NCBI GenBank assembly: GCA_003129525.1
Contig: CP029329.1
Span: 2,774,501-2,838,500, forward strand
Direction of reading: 5' to 3'
Length of the DNA stretch: 64,000 bases
Source: Clostridium beijerinckii
GTDB taxonomy: Bacteria > Bacillota > Clostridia > Clostridiales > Clostridiaceae
Each line of letters opens with the position of its first letter. Position 1 is the first letter of the stretch. A program made the translations under genes and the position numbers. The notes under the pieces were generated by a model. It searched no databases and was not told the DNA's origin. It was given only the letters and a program-made list of their open reading frames with translations. Positions 38,238 through 46,868 of the stretch are shown in pieces.

Positions 38238-39158
38238 TTACAAAGTTTCAACACTTGAATTTAATTTTACTTTTTCTACTGGCTGATTATACATTAAGAA
38301 TAAAAAGATACCAAATAAAATAATTACAGAACCAATGAGCTGATTGATAGTAATTATATTTCCAAAAATAAAGTATGATAGTATACACGTTCCAATGGGT
38401 TCTCCCAAAATGCTCATTGAAATTGTTGAAGCACTTACCCATTTAATCAGCCAGTTAAAAATTGTTTGTCCCATTATTGTTGAAATAAATGCTAAGCCAA
38501 AAAACCACAACCAATCAGATGTTGGGTATCCTGTTAATGGATAGCCAAGAACAAGTGAATATCCTAGTAAGAATAAGGCACTTGATGAATAAGCTATTAA
38601 AGCATAGGGAACGAGAGATAAAACTTTTCTTAGATGTTGACCAATAAAAAAATAAACTGTTATTGTTGCAGCACCTAGCAAAGCAAGAATATCTCCAAAC
38701 AATGCTGTACCACCAATATTAAAATCGCCCCATCCAATTATAAAACTACCAACTACAGCTAGTATTCCTCCGCCAATTGCAAATCCTTTTAATTTTTCAC
38801 CAAAGAAAAAATAGCCTCCAATAAATGCAAATAAAGGTTGAAGGGTAACAAATACGGTTGAACTTGCTATTGAAGTAAAACGCAAAGATTCAAACCAAAG
38901 TCCATAATGCAAAGCAAGAAAAGCTCCAGCAAGACTACCTAACAGCCATTGTTTTCGAGATAAACTTTGCATTTCTTTAAATGTTTCTTTGCGAAGAAAC
39001 AATGTGGGTAGTAAAAGAAAAGTAGTAAATATCATACGATAAGTTGCTATAATTGGTGCAGGCGCACTAGAAAGTTTTACAAATATAGCAGACGTTGAAA
39101 GAGCAAAAACTCCAATAAATAGTATCAAATAAAGTGAAAAATTTCGTGTGTTATTCAT
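38238..39158 (-). CDS. EamA-family (DMT) transporter
   Basis: This 306-residue protein has ten hydrophobic helices in two EamA repeats (about 10-145 and 150-290). The repeat landmarks are visible: FVKLSSAPAPIIATYR in the first helix pair and LGEPIGTCIL in the ninth helix. EamA proteins export amino acids, nucleosides or metabolites; the substrate is unknown. AGGAGGA precedes the ATG. It is monocistronic. Confidence 0.9.
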   Translation of the reverse strand: MNNTRNFSLYLILFIGVFALSTSAIFVKLSSAPAPIIATYRMIFTTFLLLPTLFLRKETFKEMQSLSRKQWLLGSLAGAFLALHYGLWFESLRFTSIASSTVFVTLQPLFAFIGGYFFFGEKLKGFAIGGGILAVVGSFIIGWGDFNIGGTALFGDILALLGAATITVYFFIGQHLRKVLSLVPYALIAYSSSALFLLGYSLVLGYPLTGYPTSDWLWFFGLAFISTIMGQTIFNWLIKWVSASTISMSILGEPIGTCILSYFIFGNIITINQLIGSVIILFGIFLFLMYNQPVEKVKLNSSVETL

Positions 39159-39414
39159 AATAGTCCTCCTATTTTATTTTGAAGCATAACAAATAACTCT
39201 ATTAAAGAGTCTATGTAAATAAAGCAAAACATTTGATATTAAGAGCAAGTGCTTATTAAAATAAGCATGTTGATATTATATAATACATTTTTATTATACA
39301 CAAAGCTTTTTATAGACTATCTAAAAGGAACTTCTTCGGAAATCCATTTAGTTAGTATGTTAATAAGATTATAATCACAATAGATTAATAAAGTAATATT
39401 TTTTCATTTTGTTA

Positions 39415-39445
39415 TTGACTTAGAGTTAACTTGATGTTCTATAAT
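39415..39445 (+). promoter_or_regulatory. Promoter with 19 bp spacer, MerR-type
   Basis: TTGACT (39415-39420) and TATAAT (39440-39445) are separated by 19 bp, the overlong spacing of promoters activated by MerR-family regulators. Between them lies AGAGTTAACTTGA with a central GTTAAC palindrome. It should drive the MATE gene; no MerR-family gene is in the window. Confidence 0.65.
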
Positions 39446-39490
39446 AAAATTAAACTAAATTAATTTATAGTTATTTTGAAGGAGTTCAAA

Positions 39491-39592
39491 ATGGAATTTT
39501 TAGAATTAGCAAAAAAGAGATATTTTATTGCTTAGATATTGTCCATTCACTCAAGCAGTATAATCAAACAAGAGAGTAATTGATTATTCGTA
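39491..39592 (+). pseudogene. Scar of a nitroreductase start and a MarR-type regulator end
   Basis: After GAAGGAG, an ATG at 39491 opens MEFLELAKKRYFIA then a stop; MEFLELAKKRY is the usual N terminus of clostridial nitroreductases. About 40 bases on, another frame reads LDIVHSLKQYNQTRE then a stop (39532-39579), which looks like the C terminus of a MarR-type regulator. The two fragments are in different frames, so this is a deletion junction joining two lost genes. Confidence 0.5.
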
Positions 39593-39633
39593 GTGAAGGC
39601 TCAAAAGCGAGTTAAGAGGAGGTAAAATTTTTA

Positions 39634-41031
39634 ATGAATGTTAGTAGGAATTTGACAAAAGGTAATCCTGCGAAATTAATACTGTTATTTACTATTCCTT
39701 TATTAATAGGGAATATTTTTCAACAGTTCTATAGTATAGCTGATACATTCATTGTTGGACGTACTATAGGAGTTAATGCTTTAGCAGCAGTTGGTTGTAC
39801 AGGGAGCATAATGTTTTTGATTTTAGGATTTGCTCAAGGGTCAACAGCTGGCCTTTCAATTATTACAGCACAAAAATTTGGTGCTGAGGATACACAAGGT
39901 GTTAAAGAAAGTTATGTAGCAGGTATAGCAATCAGTATGATAGTAACTATAGTTCTTACGACTATAAGTACAATTTTTGCTAGATCTATATTAGTATTAA
40001 TGAATACGCCGCCAGAAATTATAGACGATGCATATAGTTTTGTATTTGTTATATTCATTGGTATAATAGCATCTATGTTTTTTAACTTTTTTTCAAACAT
40101 TATTCGTGCTTTAGGAGATAGTAGAACACCATTATTATTTTTGATAGTAGCATGTATTCTAAATGTAATTTTAGAGTTTGGCTTTATATTAATATTAAAA
40201 ATGGGGGTGGCAGGAGCAGCATGGGCAACTGTCATAGCACAAGGTGTTTCGGCTTTATTATGTATGTGGCATATAAAAAGAAACTTACGAATACTTAGAT
40301 TAAAAAAGAGTGACTTAAAAATATCAAAAGAAGTTTTTTTAGAGCATATAAAGATTTCACTGCCAATGGGATTTCAAGCGTCTATAATAGCTATTGGTGC
40401 TATTATATTACAATTTGCACTTAATAGTCTTGGTGCGACTTCTGTAGCGGCATATACTGCTGCTCAAAAGATTGATTCCATCGCAGTTCAACCTATGATG
40501 TCCTTTGGTATAACTATGGCTACTTATACAGCTCAAAATTATGGTGCTGGAAAAATTGATAGGATAAGGGAAGGTGTAAAGCAATGTGTTATTATATCAG
40601 TTACATTTAGTATTGTGGTAGGACTTATCAATATTTTTGCAGGACATTTTCTTACAGGCATGTTTGTTGGATATGATCAAAAAGAAGTTATTTTATTATC
40701 GCAAACTTATTTAACTTCTAACGGATTATTTTATTTCTTACTTTCATTACTTTTTATATATAGATATACTCTTCAAGGGTTAGGACAAAGCTTTATTCCA
40801 ACAGTAGCAGGGATAATGGAATTGATCATGAGATCATTTGCAGCAATTATATTATCAAAACCATTAGGATTTTTAGGAGTATCTTTATCAAATCCTTTAG
40901 CGTGGCTTGGTGCATGTATTCCACTAATAATTTCATATCACTTTACTTATAAGAAAATAAATAGTAAGTATTCAAAGAAAGAAGATTATAAATATGAAAC
41001 TAATATAACTGAATGTTCTCAGAATGAATAA
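39634..41031 (+). CDS. MATE-family multidrug efflux transporter
   Basis: This 465-residue protein has 12 hydrophobic helices and MATE landmarks: GNPAKLILLFTIPLLIGN at the start, YSIADTFIVGR in helix 2, AYTAAQKIDSIAVQPMMSFG in the second half. It exports cationic or drug-like compounds with Na+ or H+ antiport. GAGGAGGT lies 10 bases before the ATG. The MerR-type promoter and a regulator scar upstream suggest it was once the last gene of an inducible drug-response operon. Confidence 0.92.
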   Translation: MNVSRNLTKGNPAKLILLFTIPLLIGNIFQQFYSIADTFIVGRTIGVNALAAVGCTGSIMFLILGFAQGSTAGLSIITAQKFGAEDTQGVKESYVAGIAISMIVTIVLTTISTIFARSILVLMNTPPEIIDDAYSFVFVIFIGIIASMFFNFFSNIIRALGDSRTPLLFLIVACILNVILEFGFILILKMGVAGAAWATVIAQGVSALLCMWHIKRNLRILRLKKSDLKISKEVFLEHIKISLPMGFQASIIAIGAIILQFALNSLGATSVAAYTAAQKIDSIAVQPMMSFGITMATYTAQNYGAGKIDRIREGVKQCVIISVTFSIVVGLINIFAGHFLTGMFVGYDQKEVILLSQTYLTSNGLFYFLLSLLFIYRYTLQGLGQSFIPTVAGIMELIMRSFAAIILSKPLGFLGVSLSNPLAWLGACIPLIISYHFTYKKINSKYSKKEDYKYETNITECSQNE

Positions 41032-41093
41032 CTTAAATATATGTAAAAATATATTAAATGTATGGGCGCCTAATGTTATATGGAATATTGAAG

Positions 41094-42320
41094 CTAGCTT
41101 TTGCTAGCTTCAAATTTATCTACATGTAAAATTGAAGGAAATAATTTCATCCAAAGCATTACAACCAATATGGTACCAATACCTCCAATAAAAGCAGCGG
41201 GAACAGTTCCAAGTAAAGAGGCTGTAAGACCTGATTCAAATTCACCAAGCTGATTAGAGGTACCTATGAATATCATATTTACAGAGCTTACTCTTCCTCT
41301 CATATAATCTGGAGTTTCAAGTTGTACAAGAGTGGAACGAATAACTACACTTATAACATCTGAAGCACCTAACACAAAAAGTGCTAAGAAAGATATAACA
41401 ACAGACTTTGATAGTGCAAAGACAATAGTTGATAAACCAAAGAATATTACTGCTGTAAACATAGTTTTACCGACCTTGTGTTTTAATGGCCTTCTTGCAA
41501 GATAGGCAGACATTAATAATGCACCTAAGGCAGGGGCTGATCTAAGTATACCAAGTCCAAATGAACCTATCATTAGAATACTACTTGCGTAAATTGGAAG
41601 TAAAGCTGTAGCCCCACCAAATAATACTGCGAACAAATCTAGTGATATTGCTCCGAGTACAATAGGTCTACTTTTAATAAAAAATATTCCAGCGAATAAT
41701 GATTTTAAGCTGGTAGGCTCTGGTTTAAATTCTTCTTTTCTCATTGAAATTTGAGATATAAGAATACTTGATATTAAATACAAGGCACCAGTTAAGATAT
41801 ATACCAAGGTTGAACCAAAAGAATAAAGGATACCACCAACAGCCGGTCCTATAATAACTGCAAATTCAGAAACCGAGGACATTAAAGCTGAAGCTCTTGG
41901 AAAAATATCGCGGCTTACAATATTGGGCAATAACGCCTGCATTGGTGGACCTTCAAAGGAATGAGCAACAGCTACAAAGAAAATGATCATAAGAAATCTT
42001 TCTTTAGTAATCCATCCACTGAAACTTCCAAAAGCTAGAATTAGAATAAATATACTTTGAACTATTTGGCTTATGGTTATTATTTTTCTACGATCATATC
42101 GGTCTGATATATGACCAACGTAAAGTGAAAACAAAAGCATTGGCAAAAATTGTACTAGACCAACTAGCCCTAAATAAAAAGCAGAATGAGTTAAAGAATA
42201 CATCTGCCAGCCAACGGCAACTGTAAGCATTTGATAAGCAAAGTTAGTGGACACTCGTGCCACCATTAAAAATCTTAAAGCTTTATTTTGTAATAAAGTT
42301 GAGTCATTATTTGAAACCAT
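41094..42320 (-). CDS. MFS transporter, EntS-like
   Basis: About 12 helices are visible, with the MFS loop GHISDRYDRRKII between helices 2 and 3 and the N-terminal KALRFLMVARVSTNFAYQML of the EntS/MFS_3 group. I favour the ATG at 42320 (408 residues), which leaves a normal-length protein; the frame extends to 42380 without a better RBS. It is convergent with the MATE gene, with about 60 bases between the stops. Confidence 0.88.
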   Translation of the reverse strand: MVSNNDSTLLQNKALRFLMVARVSTNFAYQMLTVAVGWQMYSLTHSAFYLGLVGLVQFLPMLLFSLYVGHISDRYDRRKIITISQIVQSIFILILAFGSFSGWITKERFLMIIFFVAVAHSFEGPPMQALLPNIVSRDIFPRASALMSSVSEFAVIIGPAVGGILYSFGSTLVYILTGALYLISSILISQISMRKEEFKPEPTSLKSLFAGIFFIKSRPIVLGAISLDLFAVLFGGATALLPIYASSILMIGSFGLGILRSAPALGALLMSAYLARRPLKHKVGKTMFTAVIFFGLSTIVFALSKSVVISFLALFVLGASDVISVVIRSTLVQLETPDYMRGRVSSVNMIFIGTSNQLGEFESGLTASLLGTVPAAFIGGIGTILVVMLWMKLFPSILHVDKFEASKS

Positions 42321-42749
42321 TATATTCAAGACCTTTCTATAAAGTAATTTTAGCTCCGAGTAGAGCTTTTTTAATGTCAATTAGTATTGATTTTTATCTA
42401 TTTGACCACATCTTCTATTTTTTCATACTAAACATATCAAGATTATTCTACAACATATGTTATTAATTATCAAACTAGAGAAAAATTATCAATACAAAGT
42501 TCAATTATATTTCTTTCGCAAACATCACTGAGGATATTTATGAAGGACAAGTGAACTTTATTATTGTTTAAATTTAATAAACAATATAGATGCTACATGT
42601 TAGAGGTATTATATTAAAATACGATTAGGTTTATAAAATAGAGCCCGTAAAATTAAAAAAGTAATAAAAATTTACTATTTAAATACGTTTACATTGGAAG
42701 TTGTGTTATAATGTAAAAGATGGTTTGCGAATTGAAAAGGAGAGATTTA
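42321..42749. other. Divergent intergenic region before the first 3D protein
   Basis: This is noncoding and AT-rich. A TATAAT lies at 42707-42712; upstream TTTACA (42688) is only 13 bp away and TACGTT (42684) is 17 bp away, so a promoter is likely but its -35 is unclear. The RBS AAAGGAG is at 42736-42742. Confidence 0.45.
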
Positions 42750-43172
42750 ATGTCAAAAGATTTTAAATGGACAAAAGTTATGAAAAAATTAATTGTTTTT
42801 GTAATGGCTTTAAGCATTTATTCAGGTACAGGGATTGCTTTTTCAAGTAATGTAGCTAAAGCAGCAACATTAAATAAAGAATTAATTTGTTCAACAACAG
42901 CGTATACATCAGGAACTGAAAGTAAAACAGCAAGTGGAAGAATAGTAGAAAGAAATCCAAATGGCATAAGCACAGTTTCAGTTGATCCAAATGTAATTCC
43001 TTTCGGAACATATTTATATATTGAAGGTTATGGATATGCAGTAGCTGCAGATACTGGTAGTGCAATAAATGGAAATGAACTTGATTTATACTTTAGTAGT
43101 TCTAGTGAATGTTATAATTGGGGTACAAAAACTGTTAAAGCCTTAGTTTTAGGGGATTCTACAAACATATAA
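42750..43172 (+). CDS. Secreted 3D-domain protein, short form
   Basis: This 140-residue protein has a signal peptide ending near AKAA, then a 3D domain (about 50-140) with TAYTSGTESKTASGR, SVDPNVIPFGTYLYI, the Asp of AVAADTGSAI and NELDLYF. 3D (three-Asp) domains share the MltA/EXPB double-psi barrel and are associated with cell-wall lysis or resuscitation. The start is moved to 42750, 6 bases after AAAGGAGAG. Confidence 0.85.
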   Translation: MSKDFKWTKVMKKLIVFVMALSIYSGTGIAFSSNVAKAATLNKELICSTTAYTSGTESKTASGRIVERNPNGISTVSVDPNVIPFGTYLYIEGYGYAVAADTGSAINGNELDLYFSSSSECYNWGTKTVKALVLGDSTNI

Positions 43173-43592
43173 AAGTACAAATAATGTAAATTTTAAAATT
43201 GTTTTAGCAAAACAATTTAGATAATAAATATCTAAATTTGAAATTGAATAGTAGTAAAAATTTAATATAGCAATTTTCAATTATAGTTGCAACTTGTAGT
43301 TACAATTGAATGTATGAAAAAAAGTAAAACAGTCGTAGTATGAGGAAAGTTATGTTAAAACAGAAACCCGTTAGGAATGTTAAAAATTAAACAGTATAAA
43401 TTGTCAAAAAAAAGTATAGCCATCAATAAATTTATTACTATGTTTCATACGTAGTATATAAAATATATAAAAGTGAATTTTGATAGTTGTATTAATGAAT
43501 AATTTTCTATTTAGATAAACTCAGACAAGCTTATCTATAGAAATAACAATGTTAAACAATTATATGGTAAAGATACAATAAGTGTATTATGT

Positions 43593-43627
43593 AAAAGAAG
43601 TGTTTCTTAAATGAGACACTTCTTTTT
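43593..43627 (+). terminator. Terminator in the noncoding stretch
   Basis: Stem AAAAGAAGTGT (43593-43603) pairs with ACACTTCTTTT (43616-43626) and continues into T. It is 420 bases after the nearest gene, so it may end a long 3' UTR or a separate small RNA. Confidence 0.75.
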
Positions 43628-43723
43628 AGTTCTGATATCATATTTGATGAGCCAGAAGGCTGAAAGAAGCCGGTGTAGCTATTATCTAGATATAACTAAT
43701 TGAAGCATTTGACTAGTAATAAA

Positions 43724-43835
43724 CAAAGCGAATTATAACGCAAGTTGAAATTACTAAGTACAAATTAGCGAAAGCAGCGGAAGGTTTGATTAGTGACCAA
43801 CAAGGTGAATTAAGACGCAAGTTGATATTACTAAG
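43724..43835. repeat. 35 bp imperfect direct repeat
   Basis: Units at 43724-43758 and 43801-43835 match at 30 of 35 positions; the shared core is ACGCAAGTTGA-(A/T)-ATTACTAAG. The DNA between them carries AAGTACAAAT and GGAAGGTTTGATTAGT, which also occur at 38015-38043. Confidence 0.65.
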
Positions 43836-44044
43836 ACAGATTAAAGTTATTTCAATGAAGTATATCTAAAGAATATTAGCTAATATAATTAAGCCTTTAT
43901 CTTAACAAATTAAAATTAATAAGAAGATTCTAATGCGATGTAAAGATAATATCTAGTGTTGCAAGAATATTAGTAAAGAAAGGGTGATAAAAATCCAAGA
44001 AGAAGATCCATTTCAGTCTAGGAAAGAGTTAGGATTTGCTTAAC

Positions 44045-44085
44045 CATCAATTAGTTAATATAATTTGACTAATTGGTGTTTTTTT
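44045..44085 (+). terminator. Second terminator in the noncoding stretch
   Basis: An 11 bp stem (44045-44055 with 44068-44078, one G-U) is followed by seven T. Confidence 0.8.
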
Positions 44086-44331
44086 GCTATTCAATTATTT
44101 AATTAAAACCATATTTTAAAGAATATTTTTCAAAGTTACAAAGAGATGGCGTGATTATGTGTGGGATCACAACTATACCTGTAAAATTAGCAGAGATAGC
44201 ATTAAAACGTCTGGAAATGTTAAATTATTAAATTGTGACTTTATTGCTAGAATATATGTGAAAACCTAGTATATATGATTTTTTCTATATATAATTATGA
44301 AAATTTTGTCTGTTTATAGCAAAAGTTACCG

Positions 44332-44360
44332 TTGACCTTAAAGGATTCATAGTCTATAAT
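44332..44360 (+). promoter_or_regulatory. Sigma-A-type promoter of the second 3D gene
   Basis: TTGACC (44332-44337), 17 bp spacer, TATAAT (44355-44360). The predicted leader of about 75 bases contains a GCAACTT / AAGTTGC hairpin (44387-44418) just before the RBS, which could affect translation. Confidence 0.8.
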
Positions 44361-44440
44361 AGGCAATACCATATCGGTGGCTAGAGCAACTTGTAATAAT
44401 CAGATTAGTAAGTTGCAAATAAAACACAAGGAGTGGTTAA

Positions 44441-45049
44441 TTGTTTAAATTAAAAAGACATATGATAAGAGGATATATGCTCTTAGGAATATGTTTAATG
44501 GGTCTTGGAACAGACTATTTAAATATTGAATCGAAAGATATTCAAATAAATAAACTTGTTGCAGGCCAATACCATGAAAGTTCTAAGATAGAAAATGCTG
44601 ATATTGAAGAACATGAATATTCTGTGGAAGAGTATATTGAAACTTCATCTAACATAGTACATGAAACATCAATAGAACCTGAAGAGAGCGAAACTACATC
44701 AACAAAAGCTCAAGAAAATCAAAAGCCAGTAGGTACACCGATTAAAGCTGAATTAACTGCCTACTCTAATGATCCTAAATGTTCAGATCAATGGGGATCA
44801 CAAACAGCAATGCAAACTAAAACAAGATTGGGTGTTATTGCAGCACCATCGAATATACCACTTGGAAGTAAAATATACATTCCAGAGTTAGAAAATTATA
44901 AAGCCGATGGTATGTTTGATGTTGAAGATAGAGGTGGAGCAATTAAAATAAAAAAAGATGGTACCTATGTAATAGACGTTTGGGTGTCAACTCATGAAGA
45001 AGCTATAGAATTTGGAAGAAAAAATACTACCATTTATTTAATAGAGTAA
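44441..45049 (+). CDS. 3D-domain protein with N-terminal anchor and acidic linker
   Basis: This 202-residue protein starts at TTG, 7 bases after GGAG. A membrane segment at ~10-25 is followed by a Glu/Ser/Thr-rich linker (~45-100) and a C-terminal 3D domain (~103-202): LTAYSNDPKC, GVIAAPSNIPLGSKIYIP, FDVEDRGGAIK, VIDVWVSTHEEA. It resembles the catalytic end of YabE/YocH-type wall enzymes without LysM or G5 domains. Likely cell-surface acting. It has its own promoter and terminator. Confidence 0.87.
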   Translation: MFKLKRHMIRGYMLLGICLMGLGTDYLNIESKDIQINKLVAGQYHESSKIENADIEEHEYSVEEYIETSSNIVHETSIEPEESETTSTKAQENQKPVGTPIKAELTAYSNDPKCSDQWGSQTAMQTKTRLGVIAAPSNIPLGSKIYIPELENYKADGMFDVEDRGGAIKIKKDGTYVIDVWVSTHEEAIEFGRKNTTIYLIE

Positions 45050-45105
45050 TATTAATTTAGAAATATAAAATGTTCTAAAACATATAAATAATATATAAAA
45101 AGTAA

Positions 45106-45145
45106 AAGCCAATGCTTAATAATACTAAGCATTGGCTTAAAATTT
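45106..45145 (+). terminator. Terminator of the second 3D gene
   Basis: A perfect 13 bp stem (45106-45118 with 45126-45138) is followed by AAAATTT. Confidence 0.75.
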
Positions 45146-45167
45146 CTAAATAATATATCCAAAATAC

Positions 45168-45265
45168 CGGTACTCTAATTTTGACCCCTATCCGTCGATA
45201 GGTGGGTGTCCGCACAGATGTTTCAATCGCCTTCAATGCCGTGAAAGGACTCATATGAAAGTACA
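45168..45265. other. GC-rich patch of foreign appearance
   Basis: About 70 bases from 45181 are roughly 54% G+C in a region near 25-30%. It contains a small hairpin CTATC-CGTC-GATAG. The minus strand stays open (MSPFTALKAIETSVRT...) but has no RBS. It may be the end of a lost mobile element. Confidence 0.35.
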
Positions 45266-45437
45266 TTTACACATCTAAATATTGAACTCCCGAAATATAA
45301 ATGTAGGTTCAAAATAAGAGCTTAACGAATATTTCAGAATATATAACATACATAACGAAAACTATCTATAAAATAGTTGTTTTCTTATTGTGAGATTATA
45401 ATAACATATTTAAAGTTCGTGTACAAGGGGTATATTT

Positions 45438-45596
45438 ATGGTAAATAAAGCCAATTGTTTAATTGATAGTATGTATCTGCCTGAAAAAATATATTCATTA
45501 ACTCATGAATTTGTTTCACCACCTTCACATTCTTCTATTGATGTTATGCAGTGGACCATAGATAATTCCCCTTCATATAATATTAGAAGCAACTGA
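45438..45596 (+). CDS. Short hypothetical protein, 52 residues
   Basis: AAGGGG lies before the ATG. The product begins MVNKANCLIDSMYLPEKIYS and has no membrane segment or known motif. It could be the surviving N terminus of a longer gene. It lies upstream of the SPOCS-like genes. Not recognised. Confidence 0.35.
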   Translation: MVNKANCLIDSMYLPEKIYSLTHEFVSPPSHSSIDVMQWTIDNSPSYNIRSN

Positions 45597-45801
45597 ATTA
45601 GGACTTGAAAGTGTTTAGGTTTGCTGGTTTGATCTTGTAAGAATTTATTATGCGATTAATTTTGTTTTAAACAAACAATTACAATCGTCAAATTATGATA
45701 AAGTAATAATTTACTAGTGGCACAATAAGGGAAATTTGCATAATATGTATTAAAATAGTTACTAATTAAATTTATATTAGGAAAAATGGAGGAACGATAA
45801 A

Positions 45802-46647
45802 ATGGGTGATAACGCAGAATTAAATATAGGAAATACAAATGATAATGGCTCTGTATCAGTTTGTTGTACAGGGGATCCTACTTGTGCACGTGTTACTACT
45901 AAACCTGTCAATATAACTGAACAACTGGATGTACTCCCTACTATTCTTACACCTGGACCAGTATATGTTAAACTTCCAGTTATATTGGCAGAGACAAGTA
46001 TAACAATTCCTGTTGAAGCTATAATCACATTGGACCGAGATGTTACTGAAATTAAACGAATAAAAAAGAATATATATTTAACTCAATCCCGTCTTTTACC
46101 AAATACTTCGAGTGATCCTGCTAGTAATACAAATGCAATATTATTTGTAGCAGGTTTTATTAGAAAGAATATTGAGTATGCAACTCAAACTTGTCCAATA
46201 CGTAATGGTTTAGCAGTTGCAAGTCCAAATTATTGTGGAGAAATAAGACACTGTACAGTTGAAGATTCTTTTTCTTTCACAACTAGAGTTACGCTCCTTA
46301 ACGCGCCACAGTTCGTAGAAAATACAACTCCTCTTGAATTTGAATATTTTACAGATAAACTTCGCGGTTGCGACATTTGCGCAGATCCAGTACTTGGCCG
46401 TAATCCTTGCGAACAGATTTTCGATTTTACTGAAACCTTTAATGAAAAACCTTATGTTGAATTAATAAGCGCAAGGGTTATTGAAGTTGATATTCACAAA
46501 AACCCTGACCGTGACTGCTGCACTCCTACAGAACAACTATTCGATAGATTCACAGAAAAAGCAGTAGTATATTTAACTCTAAAAGTATTACAAAAACAAC
46601 AATTGGTAGTTAATGCAGTTGCTGCACCTGCTACAACAGTAGGTTAA
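45802..46647 (+). CDS. SPOCS-like (DUF3794/CsxC-type) spore-surface protein
   Basis: This 281-residue protein has a Cys-containing N terminus (VCCTGDPTC), then a domain with VKLPVILAETSITIPVEA, EIKRIKKNIYLTQSRLLPN, AGFIRKNIEYAT and, near the C terminus, FTEKAVVYLTLKVLQKQQ. This pattern is typical of clostridial proteins named for SPOCS or for the CsxC exosporium protein (recalled, not searched). About 8 Cys are scattered through it. GGAGG lies before the ATG. It shares its C-terminal domain with the next gene. Confidence 0.7.
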   Translation: MGDNAELNIGNTNDNGSVSVCCTGDPTCARVTTKPVNITEQLDVLPTILTPGPVYVKLPVILAETSITIPVEAIITLDRDVTEIKRIKKNIYLTQSRLLPNTSSDPASNTNAILFVAGFIRKNIEYATQTCPIRNGLAVASPNYCGEIRHCTVEDSFSFTTRVTLLNAPQFVENTTPLEFEYFTDKLRGCDICADPVLGRNPCEQIFDFTETFNEKPYVELISARVIEVDIHKNPDRDCCTPTEQLFDRFTEKAVVYLTLKVLQKQQLVVNAVAAPATTVG

Positions 46648-46701
46648 TTAAAAACAAAATATAAAGAGCGCTGACTCAATTATATGGTAATTACTATATT
46701 T

Positions 46702-46741
46702 CAGACCTAAAGCTTACTAAGTGAGGTTTTGGTCTGTTTTT
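46702..46741 (+). terminator. Terminator between the two SPOCS-like genes
   Basis: CAGACC (46702-46707) pairs with GGTCTG (46731-46736), with further inner pairs, followed by TTTTT. The two genes are thus separate transcripts or partly coupled. Confidence 0.7.
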
Positions 46742-46868
46742 AATAGAAGATAAATATTGGTGTATTCAATAGAATAAACTGTAATTATTACTAAAAACAG
46801 AAAAAAATTTTTTGAAATATATATTTAAATTTATTAAGTTCTTAAGTAGAGGAGATGTTATAGAAATA

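Larger units (their letters stand above)
43173..44331. other. 1.2 kb noncoding stretch with terminators and repeats
   Basis: No convincing gene was found. It contains terminators at 43593-43627 and 44045-44085, a 35 bp imperfect direct repeat (43724-43758 and 43801-43835), a fragment shared with 38.0 kb, and only very short frames (19 codons at 43983, 24 codons near 44157). It looks like decayed DNA plus, possibly, small transcripts ending at the two terminators. Confidence 0.5.

Noticed and set aside
43173..44440. A c-di-AMP (ydaO) riboswitch before the 3D-domain gene
   Set aside because: Such switches often precede wall-enzyme genes, but none of the conserved G-rich core segments are present.
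45210..45240. GTTTCAATCGCC as a CRISPR repeat
   Set aside because: There is a single copy, with no spacing pattern and no cas genes.
45075..45266. A minus-strand 63-codon frame across the GC-rich patch
   Set aside because: No RBS, and it spans the terminator of the preceding gene. The patch was kept only as a composition anomaly.
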